NCBI RefSeq assembly: GCF_018595675.2
Contig: NZ_CP092333.1
Coordinates: 1,512,001-1,576,000 of the forward strand
Source: Flavihumibacter fluvii
Lineage (GTDB): Bacteria; Bacteroidota; Bacteroidia; Chitinophagales; Chitinophagaceae
Direction: 5' to 3'
DNA: 64,000 nucleotides
Within the stretch, counting starts at the first letter, position 1; every line of letters begins with the position of its first letter. This document shows positions 44,738 through 53,476 of this stretch, piece by piece. The notes beneath the pieces are model-generated. The model was not told where the DNA came from. It saw only the letters and a program-made list of their open reading frames with translations, and searched no databases. A program made the translations under genes and the position numbers.

Positions 44738-45262
44738 TTAATCAACTTTTACAATGAACCCTATTCTTTCCCTGTCTTTCCAATCCCGGGAACCTGCCTT
44801 TTCATCCAGCAGGTTTTCGAGGGCGTCATAAATACTATTCAATTGGACATCATGTTCACCCAACCTTTCTTTAATAAGCCTTAGTTGTTCATGCATATCC
44901 ATTTGCTGCCACGTAAGTTTCCTGATTGCAACAAATGCCCGCATGATGGCAATATTAATGGCCTTTTCGCTATTAATTATGCCACTTAACATGGCCACAC
45001 CCTGCTCGGTAAATGCATTAGGTAACACTGTTAAATTTCGTTTATTTTGAGATGCGGTCACAAATTGTGACCGCATCTTATTCCATTCAGCATCTGAAAT
45101 CCTGAACATGAAATCATTGGGAAATCTCGTTAAATTACGTTTTACAGCCTGATTGAGGACTTTTGTTGGCACTTCATAAAGTGAAGCAAGATCATAATCA
45201 AGTATGACACGTTCACCACGTAAATCATATATTCTATTTTGTATACGGTCGAAATCCTCCAT
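44738..45262 (-). CDS. ORF6N domain protein
   Basis: A 174-residue protein whose N-terminal 90 residues form an ORF6N domain: IQNRIYDLRGERVILDYDLASLYEVPTKVLNQAVKRN, then RFPNDFMFRIS and LPNAFTEQGVAMLSGII. The domain is shared with phage anti-repressors, but stand-alone chromosomal copies are frequent in Bacteroidota. The C-terminal part (about 120-160) looks like a coiled coil. A TAATTTTG -7-like element lies at 45276-45283, 14 bases before the start. There are no other phage genes nearby. Probable DNA-binding regulator of unknown target. Confidence 0.85.
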   Translation of the reverse strand: MEDFDRIQNRIYDLRGERVILDYDLASLYEVPTKVLNQAVKRNLTRFPNDFMFRISDAEWNKMRSQFVTASQNKRNLTVLPNAFTEQGVAMLSGIINSEKAINIAIMRAFVAIRKLTWQQMDMHEQLRLIKERLGEHDVQLNSIYDALENLLDEKAGSRDWKDRERIGFIVKVD

Positions 45263-45301
45263 CTCAATTGTTAACCAAAATTATATCCTGGAATGATGAC
45301 T

Positions 45302-45320
45302 AAAAACCGTTTTTTAACGG
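45302..45320 (-). terminator. Intrinsic terminator after the ebo operon
   Basis: On the minus strand CCGTT-AAAA-AACGG is followed by TTTTT, about 60 bases beyond the eboF stop. It separates the ebo operon from the ORF6N gene. Confidence 0.7.
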
Positions 45321-45378
45321 AATCCTGATTTGATGGACATTGATGTCAACCAATCGCTTGTACTTTTAGCCCCGCACC

Positions 45379-46728
45379 TCATTCCCAGATTTGCGCATCT
45401 ATTATGTCAAAAACGTCAACGGCGCTTATGGTATTTTTATTGAGGTTTTGGCTGGTAATCATCACTGGAAAATACTCAGGCGCTACACCGATCCGGCCAT
45501 GGGATCCCTTAATCAAATTTGCATCAAGTGGTATAACATCCATGACGTACCTGAAGCCGGCTTTTTTCCGTAACAATTTATAGCCCGCACGTAATTTTGA
45601 AGTCATGAACATTTCAACCGGATCATAGCCGGGTTTCTTATGAATATCCACGCATCTCGCATAGTCCGGTGCTTTAGCATCATCTAACCAGAAATAATAC
45701 GTAAACCAGCTGTCTGCATCAGCCACTAGGACAAGTTCCCCCGACCTTTCGTGATCAATGCCAAATTCAGCCTGCCCGGCCCTGTCAAGAATTAATTCTA
45801 CGCCGGGAACTTTTTCCAATAAGCGCTTAACCTGTTCTGTTACTGAAGGATCATTAATATAGACATGTGCCACCTGGTGGTCAGCCACCACAAAAGCTTT
45901 AGACGCACCTGCATCCAGCAATTCCGTACCCCGCTCAACCCGTACCTGCAATAAGCTGGCTTCCCTGAATAACCGGTTCAGGTGGATGGGTTTACTAACC
46001 GGTGCAATACCATACTCAGAAAGGATAATAATACCGGCATTTTTCTTTTCATAAAAATTCACCAACTGCTCCACTACCCTGTCGATCTCCAATAAATCCT
46101 GTTTGATGTGTGAAAGGTCAGGGCCAAATTTCTGGAGACAATAATCCAGGTGTGGCAAATAGATCAAAGTAAGTGTTGGATCATAGCGATCGTCGGTGAG
46201 CATGGAAGCGTCAGCGATCCATTGGGAAGATTTGATATTGGCACCTGGGCCCCAAAACTGGAACAGGGGAAATTGACCCAATTTATTTTGGAGCTCATCC
46301 CTCAATTCAGCGGGGTGGGTATAACAATCGGGAAGTTTACGGCCATCTGCAAGATATTGTGGCCTGGGTGTTACAGAATAATCTGCAGACGAATACATAT
46401 TGTACCACCAAAACATTTGTGAACAGGTAAAGGAAGGATCCTTTTTCTTCGCTATTTCCCAGATTTTCTCAGCTGATACCAACTTGTTCGACTGCTTCCA
46501 GAATTTTATTTCACAGTCTTCCCGGTCATACCATCCATTGCCAACGATTCCGTGTTCTGCAGGCAGTTTACCGGTAAGGTAGGTCGACTGGACAGCTGTT
46601 GTAACCGCAGGTAGCATGGGCGCAATTGTAGCCAGGCTGTTCCTTGAAATATATCCTTTCAGAAAAGGCATTCCTTCAATCAGCGAAGAAGAAAGTCCAA
46701 CTACATCAATGACAACAGTTTTTTTCAT
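45379..46728 (-). CDS. eboF: EboF-type alkaline-phosphatase superfamily phosphodiesterase
   Basis: A 449-residue enzyme of the alkaline phosphatase superfamily, nucleotide pyrophosphatase/phosphodiesterase branch. Metal ligand Asp8 (VIDVVGLSSS), the nucleophile threonine region PAVTTAVQSTYLTGKLPAEHGI (40-61) and later YLPHLDY, SEYGIAPV and GSHG supply the binuclear zinc site. There is no signal peptide, so it is cytosolic. It is the last gene of the ebo operon, 25 bases after eboE. In cyanobacteria the ebo genes are needed for moving a scytonemin precursor to the periplasm; the chemistry of this component is not established. Confidence 0.85.
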   Translation of the reverse strand: MKKTVVIDVVGLSSSLIEGMPFLKGYISRNSLATIAPMLPAVTTAVQSTYLTGKLPAEHGIVGNGWYDREDCEIKFWKQSNKLVSAEKIWEIAKKKDPSFTCSQMFWWYNMYSSADYSVTPRPQYLADGRKLPDCYTHPAELRDELQNKLGQFPLFQFWGPGANIKSSQWIADASMLTDDRYDPTLTLIYLPHLDYCLQKFGPDLSHIKQDLLEIDRVVEQLVNFYEKKNAGIIILSEYGIAPVSKPIHLNRLFREASLLQVRVERGTELLDAGASKAFVVADHQVAHVYINDPSVTEQVKRLLEKVPGVELILDRAGQAEFGIDHERSGELVLVADADSWFTYYFWLDDAKAPDYARCVDIHKKPGYDPVEMFMTSKLRAGYKLLRKKAGFRYVMDVIPLDANLIKGSHGRIGVAPEYFPVMITSQNLNKNTISAVDVFDIIDAQIWE

Positions 46729-46753
46729 TTATATGGATTCTATGTCGTTTTCA

Positions 46754-47959
46754 TCATAATTGCGGCACTACCCATTGCAACTCCCTGGTAATGGACTCCT
46801 GGATGGGTAATTTTAAAAACCCGGGCAGCACATCCCAGGTATATGTCTCCACTTCAAGATGGCTGGTAAAATGCAACTCCTTTTGCAACTGAAGTACTTC
46901 TTCAATATCCTTCTGTGTTGATTGTAATGATCCGAAATCCTCTGCAAAAATAGGTACATGAAAATGTGCCCGCCATTCCCTGACATCCGGATTGTCAGCA
47001 TCGGACAGGGCTTCATCAAGATCAGGGTAACGCAATAATCCACCTTTGATCGTTTTGGCAACCACCTGGTGCAGGTAGGTTGGTTCATTATATTTTGAAA
47101 AGCTTTCTTTGATATTCTGCCGCAACGATATTTCCTGATCCATTGCACCTTTGAGGGCAGCACTGATCTGTATTTTACCAATTTTTATTCCGGACTGTAA
47201 CATTTCATGGATAATCTCAGCATGCGGTTCAAAGCCAATAGCAAAGTGGCACACATCATAACATAAGCGAACATGCTCTTTCAATATTCCTTCAGCTTCG
47301 GGAATGGTAACATTACAGGTAGCAGCAATGCTTTTTGCCCCGTCAATAAGCAGTTCAGTTAAAAACCAATGCATAAATTCTTTACCGGATTCAAGAATGC
47401 CATCAGGCTCCGGTTCAATATCAAGGTGCAGGACCTTGCCGGTTTCCCTTTTAATTTTTACAAGTTCTCCTACAACCCGTACAATATTGGCCGTACCCAG
47501 TTTTGTGGCATTTTTTAATGTATCCGCCTGGTGAAACCAGTTCCTGTAACTCAATGGCGAGGTGGAAATACCCCCCTCCATGCCGGAAGGCAACAGGTCT
47601 TTTAAAATATGAAATAACCTGGTGGTGTAGGCTACACGTTCATTGGTTGTCCAGTCGGGGGCATGAACCTGGTCTTTAACCCGGGTATCATGAAAACTGC
47701 CGTAGGGAAATCCATTCATGGTAAATACATACGCATTATTAGCAGCCAGCCATTGCCTGAACACCTGCAGGTTTTCACCTTCACCCAGTTCTATACTGGC
47801 CACATTAGACAACCGCAAACCAATACCCATGGGCTGATCCGGTGACAGTTCCTTTTTTATCCCGGGAAAATATTTCTTTATTTCATTGAAATGATCATGC
47901 CATTTCTCGCCATGGTGAATATTGGTGCAATAGGTCAATTCGCCGGAATTTGTAACCAT
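46754..47959 (-). CDS. eboE: EboE, sugar-phosphate-isomerase-like metabolite traffic protein
   Basis: A 401-residue TIM-barrel protein related to xylose isomerase-like sugar phosphate isomerases/epimerases. The start MVTNSGELTYCTNIHHGEKW with its conserved SGELTYCTNIHxGE pattern is the EboE signature, and LHLDIEPEPDGILE and CYDVCHFAIGFE carry likely metal-binding acidic and histidine residues. It is cytosolic. It lies 8 bases after eboD and 25 bases before eboF in a compact operon. The substrate is unknown; it presumably modifies the same metabolite as EboD. Confidence 0.88.
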   Translation of the reverse strand: MVTNSGELTYCTNIHHGEKWHDHFNEIKKYFPGIKKELSPDQPMGIGLRLSNVASIELGEGENLQVFRQWLAANNAYVFTMNGFPYGSFHDTRVKDQVHAPDWTTNERVAYTTRLFHILKDLLPSGMEGGISTSPLSYRNWFHQADTLKNATKLGTANIVRVVGELVKIKRETGKVLHLDIEPEPDGILESGKEFMHWFLTELLIDGAKSIAATCNVTIPEAEGILKEHVRLCYDVCHFAIGFEPHAEIIHEMLQSGIKIGKIQISAALKGAMDQEISLRQNIKESFSKYNEPTYLHQVVAKTIKGGLLRYPDLDEALSDADNPDVREWRAHFHVPIFAEDFGSLQSTQKDIEEVLQLQKELHFTSHLEVETYTWDVLPGFLKLPIQESITRELQWVVPQL

Positions 47960-47967
47960 ATACTTAT

Positions 47968-49131
47968 TTAAATAGTAAAATCTTTTGTTTCGGAATATGC
48001 TTTTATTTGTTGCGCCGCTTCTATTAGTAACGCTGTGTCAATTTCATGCACCTCTTCGCCTTTTCCAATATCAACCAGCAGCATAATCGTCAACCGGCCA
48101 CCCAGGTGTTCCCTGAATTCGTTTAATCCCAATAAAACCGGACTGTTTAGGTCAATCTGCATCAATGGGTGGGAGATATCAAATCCGAGCCGCAGCAACA
48201 ACCGGATAACCCTGGCGGCTTTAGCTGCAGGCAACCTTCCGGAAAAAGAAGAATACATTGTATCCAGGGCTATGCCCATAGCCACAGCCTCACCATGAAA
48301 AACTTTAAAATCTGTCAGTTGTTCCAGTTTATGGGCACTCCAGTGGCCGAAATCCAGGGGCCGGGAAGAACCCATTTCAAAAGGATCACCGCCGGCAATA
48401 TGGGCCAGGTGAAGTTCAGCACATCTCCTGACGAGGTAATTCATTACCCCTAAATTCCTGGCTGCCAGGTGATCTGCATTGGCTTCGATCCAGTCAAAAA
48501 AAGCAGCATCTTTTATCAAAGCGACTTTTACGGCCTCAGAAATCCCTGAACGCCAGTCACGATCCGATTGCGTGGGCAAAAACTTGTCATCATTAAAAAC
48601 AGCCACCGGAGGGGCAAATGTGCCAAGAAAATTCTTTTTATTGAAGTAATTGATGCTATTCTTCACGCCAACACCTGAGTCATTCTGGGATAATGTGGTT
48701 GTTGGAATCCTGATATGCCGTATTCCCCGGTGCGATACAGCTGCAGCATATCCTACCACATCCAACACAGAACCGCCACCTATTGCAGCAATGTAGGAAT
48801 GCCTGTCAATTTTATAGGCATTAACTGCGTGCACGATTTTATCAAAAAGGCCAAGGTCATTTTTTGCGGCTTCACCACCGGGTGTAACCAGTACATCTTC
48901 AATTAACTGGACTGTATCGTATTTTTTAAAATAAGCAGAAACCTGTTCAATAAGCCTGGGATGCGCATTTACGACATTCTGATCGATGACAAAAAAGATC
49001 TTTTGGTTCCGGGCAGTGTTTTTTTGTTGTAAAAATTCTGCGACAATTGTATTGGTAAGATCAAAAAGTGCCGAAGTAAAATATACTTTATAATCAAACC
49101 GCACACTAAACTCCTGTTCTATATAATCCAT
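47968..49131 (-). CDS. eboD: EboD, 3-dehydroquinate-synthase-like sugar phosphate cyclase
   Basis: A 387-residue member of the sugar phosphate cyclase family (dehydroquinate synthase/valiolone synthase-like). NAD-binding GGGSVLDVVGYAAAVSHRG and PTTTLSQNDSGVGVKNSIN are clear, and the zinc ligands appear in the family patterns FGHWSAHKLE and HGEAVAMG. Differences from AroB and the ebo context argue against a shikimate-pathway role. It lies 17 bases after eboC and 8 bases before eboE. Likely substrate: a sugar phosphate, not identified. Confidence 0.88.
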   Translation of the reverse strand: MDYIEQEFSVRFDYKVYFTSALFDLTNTIVAEFLQQKNTARNQKIFFVIDQNVVNAHPRLIEQVSAYFKKYDTVQLIEDVLVTPGGEAAKNDLGLFDKIVHAVNAYKIDRHSYIAAIGGGSVLDVVGYAAAVSHRGIRHIRIPTTTLSQNDSGVGVKNSINYFNKKNFLGTFAPPVAVFNDDKFLPTQSDRDWRSGISEAVKVALIKDAAFFDWIEANADHLAARNLGVMNYLVRRCAELHLAHIAGGDPFEMGSSRPLDFGHWSAHKLEQLTDFKVFHGEAVAMGIALDTMYSSFSGRLPAAKAARVIRLLLRLGFDISHPLMQIDLNSPVLLGLNEFREHLGGRLTIMLLVDIGKGEEVHEIDTALLIEAAQQIKAYSETKDFTI

Positions 49132-49148
49132 ATATTAAAATTCAAAAT

Positions 49149-50039
49149 TCAAGTAACTGAAAATTTATTGGCGAGGTATAAAGACAAGGGCAATAGCAGG
49201 GTAATGAATACCGCCAATCCGGGTGAACCAAATGCCGCTGCCCATGAAGCATCCATGAATATTAAAGCAATTACCCCCGCTTTAACAGCCTTACCGATAT
49301 TCTTCCCCGCAGGTAGCTGAATAGCTTTAAACAAAGGGATAAAAATCATTCCGGTAAAAAGTAACAGGAAGAAAATTGTGAGTATTACCCTGTTGTTATA
49401 AAAAGAAATCAGTGAAATGGAAAGCACGACCATCATATAAAGAAACCCGGCAAAAAGCAGGGACTTGCTTTTGCCGCCGTGAACTTCTCCCCTGCTGATC
49501 ATGGTAATAGCAGCGATATAGATGACCGGCACAATAGCCAGGTACCAGGATACATGGAGTTGCGCCACAAGAATACTAACCCCCAATAACAGGTTCAAAC
49601 CCCGGCACAAGCCCATATTTACAGGACCTAAAAAAGCATGATGCTTTCCCCATTTATCGTAAATAATTGCTGCAGCGGCTATAACAACGGATATGATCCC
49701 GGAAACCGGGTTAACTAAAAATGCGGCTATAATACCCGCCAGTAATAAAATAATTCCCAGCAGGGAAGCTTCTTTTACCGAGATGATACCCATAGGAATA
49801 GGCCGCTCAGGCCTTTCGATTTTATCGAGTTCAGCATCAAATACATCATTAAAAACAACTCCACCCCCGTAGAGGCCGATGGTAGAGATGCATAGTAAAA
49901 CAACCTGCAGGACCGGCTCCGCAAATCCGGCACCATTCAGGATAATTCCGGAAATTGCCACTCCTGCAAGCACATCAGCAATTGAGGTCACAATATTTGC
50001 GGGCCTCATCAATTTTACATAGGCAATAGTCTTTTTCAA
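49149..50039 (-). CDS. eboC: EboC, UbiA-like membrane prenyltransferase
   Basis: A 296-residue integral membrane protein of the UbiA superfamily with about eight or nine transmembrane helices. The first aspartate-rich motif appears as NDVFDAELD (64-72) followed by RPERPIPMG, and a second acidic region is weaker (DKWGKHHAFLGPVNMG). UbiA proteins attach prenyl chains to aromatic acceptors; the EboC branch is the membrane component of the ebo system. The start is a TTG at 50039; an ATG at 50009 would trim 10 residues just before the conserved RPANIV. It lies 8 bases after eboB. Confidence 0.88.
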   Translation of the reverse strand: MKKTIAYVKLMRPANIVTSIADVLAGVAISGIILNGAGFAEPVLQVVLLCISTIGLYGGGVVFNDVFDAELDKIERPERPIPMGIISVKEASLLGIILLLAGIIAAFLVNPVSGIISVVIAAAAIIYDKWGKHHAFLGPVNMGLCRGLNLLLGVSILVAQLHVSWYLAIVPVIYIAAITMISRGEVHGGKSKSLLFAGFLYMMVVLSISLISFYNNRVILTIFFLLLFTGMIFIPLFKAIQLPAGKNIGKAVKAGVIALIFMDASWAAAFGSPGLAVFITLLLPLSLYLANKFSVT

Positions 50040-50047
50040 GATATCTG

Positions 50048-51034
50048 TTAGCTGATGATGATAGAAGATGTATCGATCCTGGGTTGCTGGCCGCCGCGAA
50101 GTACGGTATTACCCTCAAACCTTTCCGACTGGTCAATATTAATTAAATGGCCAAAATCCATTTCATTGATCTGGCCGCTCTGGCCGAAAGCTGTAATTGC
50201 ATTTTGATAGGTAACCAATTGTATGTCGGCATCACTAATGCCCCGTTGTTTCATGAGGGCCGCCGTTTTAGGAACAGCAAGCGGGTCGCTTATTCCCCAG
50301 TCAGCCGCTGAATTGATCATGATCCGCTCCGTGCCATATTGTTTCACTATGTCAACCATCCGTTCGTTACCCATTTTTGTAAAAGGATAAATGGTAAACG
50401 CAGCCCAAAATCCCCTGTCCAATACTTCTTTAACTGTTTCTTCATTATTATGATCGATAATAACCATATAAGGATTAAGCCCTTGTTCCAAAGCAATATC
50501 CATACTCAGCTGGGTGCCTTTTTTCTTGTCCCGGTGCGGCGTATGCACCTGCACAGGTAAGCCTGCCTCTTTAGCCAGGTCCAGTTGGAGGCGATAATAC
50601 TTTTCCTCAAGTGCCGTTTGGTCATCAAACCCAATTTCACCTACCCCAACCACTCCTTCTTTATAGATAAATAAAGGCAGCATTTCCATCACCTGCTCAG
50701 CAAGCGGCTCATTATTGGCTTCCCTAGAATTTAATCCGATGGTACAATAATGTTTAATACCAAACTGTGAGGAACGAAAGCGCTCCCACCCGATCAAACT
50801 ACTATAATAATCCCTGAAAGTATCAGGACCGGTGCGAGGCTGTCCAAGCCAGAAGGCGGGCTCAATGAGTGCCACCACACCGGCATCCGCCATTGCCTGG
50901 TAATCGTCGGTTGTGCGGCTGGTCATATGAACATGCGGGTCGAAAAATTTCATTCCACGGATAGCCTGCAGGTCAACAGGAATCGATTCTTTTAAATGAA
51001 CCTCTTTTTCGCTTAAAGAATTATTACAGCACAT
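50048..51034 (-). CDS. eboB: EboB, TatD-family metal-dependent hydrolase
   Basis: A 328-residue TIM-barrel amidohydrolase-like protein of the TatD family. Metal ligands are visible in DPHVHM (His34/His36), GVGEIGFD, VQVHTPHR, IIDHNNEE and NSAADWG. Family members are metal-dependent nucleases or hydrolases; the EboB subfamily has no assigned reaction. The N-terminus MCCNNSLSEKEVHLKESI precedes the usual start of homology by about 27 residues. It starts 4 bases after eboA, so the two are translationally linked. Confidence 0.88.
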   Translation of the reverse strand: MCCNNSLSEKEVHLKESIPVDLQAIRGMKFFDPHVHMTSRTTDDYQAMADAGVVALIEPAFWLGQPRTGPDTFRDYYSSLIGWERFRSSQFGIKHYCTIGLNSREANNEPLAEQVMEMLPLFIYKEGVVGVGEIGFDDQTALEEKYYRLQLDLAKEAGLPVQVHTPHRDKKKGTQLSMDIALEQGLNPYMVIIDHNNEETVKEVLDRGFWAAFTIYPFTKMGNERMVDIVKQYGTERIMINSAADWGISDPLAVPKTAALMKQRGISDADIQLVTYQNAITAFGQSGQINEMDFGHLINIDQSERFEGNTVLRGGQQPRIDTSSIIIS

Positions 51035-51038
51035 ACAT

Positions 51039-51926
51039 TCAGGAGTTTAGATTTTGCCAGGTCAATTTGTTTTCGATGATGTCATTTTTAAGATCAGGCT
51101 CCAGGTCCAGTAACTTCCCCGCTGGCGCATACGCACTCTGGTAGCAGGTTAATGCCGCCGCCTTTCTTGTAGTGGTATCTTCGGAAGCAGCAATTTTCTG
51201 GATATCTGGAAAATTAGTTTCATTTATGAACTTACCCACCAATCGCCATAGCTGGTTGTTGACCGGTCTTTTAGCGGCCCAGCGTTCATGGGCATAGTCT
51301 ATCAGAGTTGAAGCCAGGTGTTGGTTTGCCCGTTCATCAAAGCCGGTTATACGGTTGACATCTTTATCCGTAAAAAAAGCTTTCAGCACCAACTGGTTCC
51401 AGGCTGCTTCATCTAAAAATTTTGCCGGATACGGATTATCATACATGATAGCTTCGAGTACGATCCCAATATTACTTCTTATACCCTCTGCACAACGTTT
51501 AACCCAGGTTTCCGGATAAGCAAATACCGGTAAAGCAGCATAAAGGTCAGCCAATTCATTCATCTCCCCGTTTTTAAACAGGCCTTCAATTTTATTGTGG
51601 TAAATATCTTTATCAACTGCGTTGACCTGTAATAATATCCAGGTCCGGCACAAGCGATACAATGGCCAGCCATTAATAGAAAACCCCGGAAGAATTGTGT
51701 TGACCTGCTTTTCCTGGTCAACATTTACATGGACAATTTCCCGCCCGATTTTCCGGGAAACAGCAGCAAAAGACAGGTTCAATTGTGCAGCATTGTTTTC
51801 AGCGCGGATAAGGCTGGCCTTTTCTTCCAGCCACAAATAATTTTCGGCAGTACAATATTGCTTTATAAGGGTTGAAATGAATGCTGCCAACCCTTCCACA
51901 TCATACAGGTAAATTTGATTTTTCAC
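51039..51926 (-). CDS. eboA: EboA domain protein
   Basis: A 295-residue soluble alpha-helical protein. The segment WLEEKASLIRAENNAAQLNLSFAAVSRKIGRE and the C-terminal ASEDTTTRKAAALTCYQSA fit the EboA family, defined by its place in ebo clusters and without known fold or activity. The start is a GTG; no ATG lies in frame before the homology. It lies 11 bases after the TMEM220-like gene and 4 bases before eboB. Confidence 0.85.
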   Translation of the reverse strand: MKNQIYLYDVEGLAAFISTLIKQYCTAENYLWLEEKASLIRAENNAAQLNLSFAAVSRKIGREIVHVNVDQEKQVNTILPGFSINGWPLYRLCRTWILLQVNAVDKDIYHNKIEGLFKNGEMNELADLYAALPVFAYPETWVKRCAEGIRSNIGIVLEAIMYDNPYPAKFLDEAAWNQLVLKAFFTDKDVNRITGFDERANQHLASTLIDYAHERWAAKRPVNNQLWRLVGKFINETNFPDIQKIAASEDTTTRKAAALTCYQSAYAPAGKLLDLEPDLKNDIIENKLTWQNLNS

Positions 51927-51937
51927 GCTGATAATTA

Positions 51938-52303
51938 TTAAGCTGCAAAATAGTTAATGGCCAATGCTGCGCTGATAATAAGTAATCCGAAAAATTCCCG
52001 GGCCTGTTCAATATAAGGTTTAGTCGCCTGCATACTTTGCACTAAACTCTCCGATTTATACTTGGTCATCCAGTCGCGGACACCGTCTTTCGCAAAAAAA
52101 AGTTTTATGGCATAGGCCAGGTAAAAAACAATAGCCACTAAATATATGATCGGGAAATATAATTTAAAGGCTGCCAGGCCGCAACAAATTGCGGCTACCA
52201 TATAAATGGTAACCCATAAGTATGCATCCTTATCATTAATGTTAACATAAGCAAAACCAATAAAGGAAAAGCAAAAAATGACATTTAAAATAATCAGTAG
52301 CAT
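51938..52303 (-). CDS. TMEM220-like membrane protein, first gene of the ebo operon
   Basis: A 121-residue protein with four hydrophobic segments. The beginning FCFSFIGFAYVNINDKDAYLWVTIYMVAAICCGLAAF matches the transmembrane-220 family, whose function is unknown in bacteria and animals. It begins the ebo transcript and is 11 bases from eboA. Its constant presence with ebo genes in Bacteroidota is my recollection and should be checked; if right, it is an accessory Ebo membrane component. Confidence 0.75.
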   Translation of the reverse strand: MLLIILNVIFCFSFIGFAYVNINDKDAYLWVTIYMVAAICCGLAAFKLYFPIIYLVAIVFYLAYAIKLFFAKDGVRDWMTKYKSESLVQSMQATKPYIEQAREFFGLLIISAALAINYFAA

Positions 52304-52785
52304 ACCAATACATTAAGGGTTTACAGGCAAAATCAGCAAGTTACCCTATCTGCCCGTTAAAATTAATTTCCGGTAAAAAAATATTTCGGTCAGACCCCTG
52401 CCAAAAAATTCTCATATGTTTAAGGTTGCGAATGGGAGGCGGCATCCCCCCTGCCATTACGACAGCCACCCATCAGTTTTTCAGCTGACTTGCCCTGTCA
52501 TTATTTGGTAGGGGCACTTACTTTCTGATGCTTTTACTGAGCGACTTTGTCCTTGGCATTTTTTTAAGATCGGTATTGTATCCAGCAGCGTATTTCTGTG
52601 GCAGGCTATCCTGTCTTATGTCTATAGTTTCTGGTTCTCCTTTGATTTCCTTAAACGAATTCCTATTCGTTACTTTTGGGTTCGTTTGGTCAGTGAATCC
52701 TAACTGATCGCATTCATTGGCTGGGCAATACTGGAATATTTTCCCATTGCATGGATCGCCATCAAACATTGATTGAATAGTTCAT
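52304..52785. other. Divergent intergenic region between the ebo operon and Crp/Fnr gene
   Basis: These 482 bases hold no gene I can support. A frame of 83 codons on the minus strand (52518-52769) has polar low-complexity composition and no family match. The region must carry the divergent promoters of the ebo operon and the Crp/Fnr gene, but I see no convincing TAnnTTTG with a spaced TTTG on either side. Confidence 0.5.
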
Positions 52786-53361
52786 ATGTACGAATTATAC
52801 TTCAGGAAATTTAATGAAAAGGTGGCCCTTACCCCTGAAGAAGAGGCCCTGGTCAAATCCTACCTCACCCCCAAAAAGTTAAGGAAGAAACAATACCTGT
52901 TACAGGAAGGCGATGTGTGCAAGTACATCGCATTTGTAGAAAAAGGTGCGCTAAGGTCATACTCAATTGCTGAGAATGGACAGGAGCAGATCATCCAGTT
53001 CGCCATTGAAGGCTGGACCATTTCTGACCTGTACAGTTTCCTTACCGGGGAACCAGCGACTTATACCATAGATGCAGTGGAAGATGCAGAATTGTTGCTC
53101 ATCAGCAAGTCTGCCCATGAAGAATTATTGAAAAAATTACCCAAATACGAAACCTATATGCGCCTGCAGGTTACCGGCGCCTACCTGGCGCTGCAAAAAC
53201 GGGTAACAGCCGCAAGCTTATCGCCGGAAGAAAGATATGCCAGGTTCCAGGAACTTTACCCGGATCTGGTGCAACGGTTCCCGCAACACATGATCGCTGC
53301 CCATATGGGCCTCACGCCCGAAACCCTGAGCAGGGCAAGGAGAAAAATGAAATCCAAATAA
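52786..53361 (+). CDS. Crp/Fnr-family transcriptional regulator
   Basis: A 191-residue regulator with a cyclic-nucleotide-binding-type sensor domain (about 20-135, with LQEGDVCKYIAFVEKGALRSYSIAENGQEQIIQF) and a short C-terminal helix-turn-helix (FPQHMIAAHMGLTPETLSRARRKMKS). No cysteine cluster for an iron-sulfur centre is visible, so it is not a classical FNR. It is divergent from the ebo operon and 115 bases upstream of an oxidoreductase operon that has Crp/Fnr-type palindromes before it, so it probably controls that operon. The effector is unknown. Confidence 0.93.
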   Translation: MYELYFRKFNEKVALTPEEEALVKSYLTPKKLRKKQYLLQEGDVCKYIAFVEKGALRSYSIAENGQEQIIQFAIEGWTISDLYSFLTGEPATYTIDAVEDAELLLISKSAHEELLKKLPKYETYMRLQVTGAYLALQKRVTAASLSPEERYARFQELYPDLVQRFPQHMIAAHMGLTPETLSRARRKMKSK

Positions 53362-53381
53362 AATAGTTCTGCCTGTATCAT

Positions 53382-53454
53382 TTCCATTGACAAATGTCAA
53401 TGGAATTTCTTGCGTTAACGCAATGGATCATGGGTGTTTGCGGAAGTAGTTTTG
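53382..53454 (+). promoter_or_regulatory. Two palindromes and a -7 element before the oxidoreductase operon
   Basis: An inverted repeat with arms TTCCATTGACA and TGTCAATGGAA around AA (53382-53405) contains TTGAC-N4-GTCAA, a Crp/Fnr-like half-site pair. A second perfect palindrome TTGCGTT/AACGCAA lies at 53410-53423. TAGTTTTG (53447-53454) is an exact TAnnTTTG -7 box, with no TTTG at the -33 position. With a start near 53461 the palindromes centre at about -67 and -44, where Crp-family activators bind. The first repeat could instead be a hairpin ending the Crp/Fnr transcript. Confidence 0.55.
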
Positions 53455-53476
53455 CACTATCAAACAAAAAAACGCC

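Noticed and set aside
44738-45262. ORF6N gene as a sign of a prophage
   Set aside because: No integrase, capsid, terminase or attachment-site repeats occur nearby; stand-alone ORF6N genes are common in Bacteroidota.
52518-52769. Minus-strand frame of 83 codons in the ebo/Crp intergenic region
   Set aside because: Polar low-complexity composition, no family resemblance, no promoter or ribosome-binding signal, and it would occupy the divergent promoter region.
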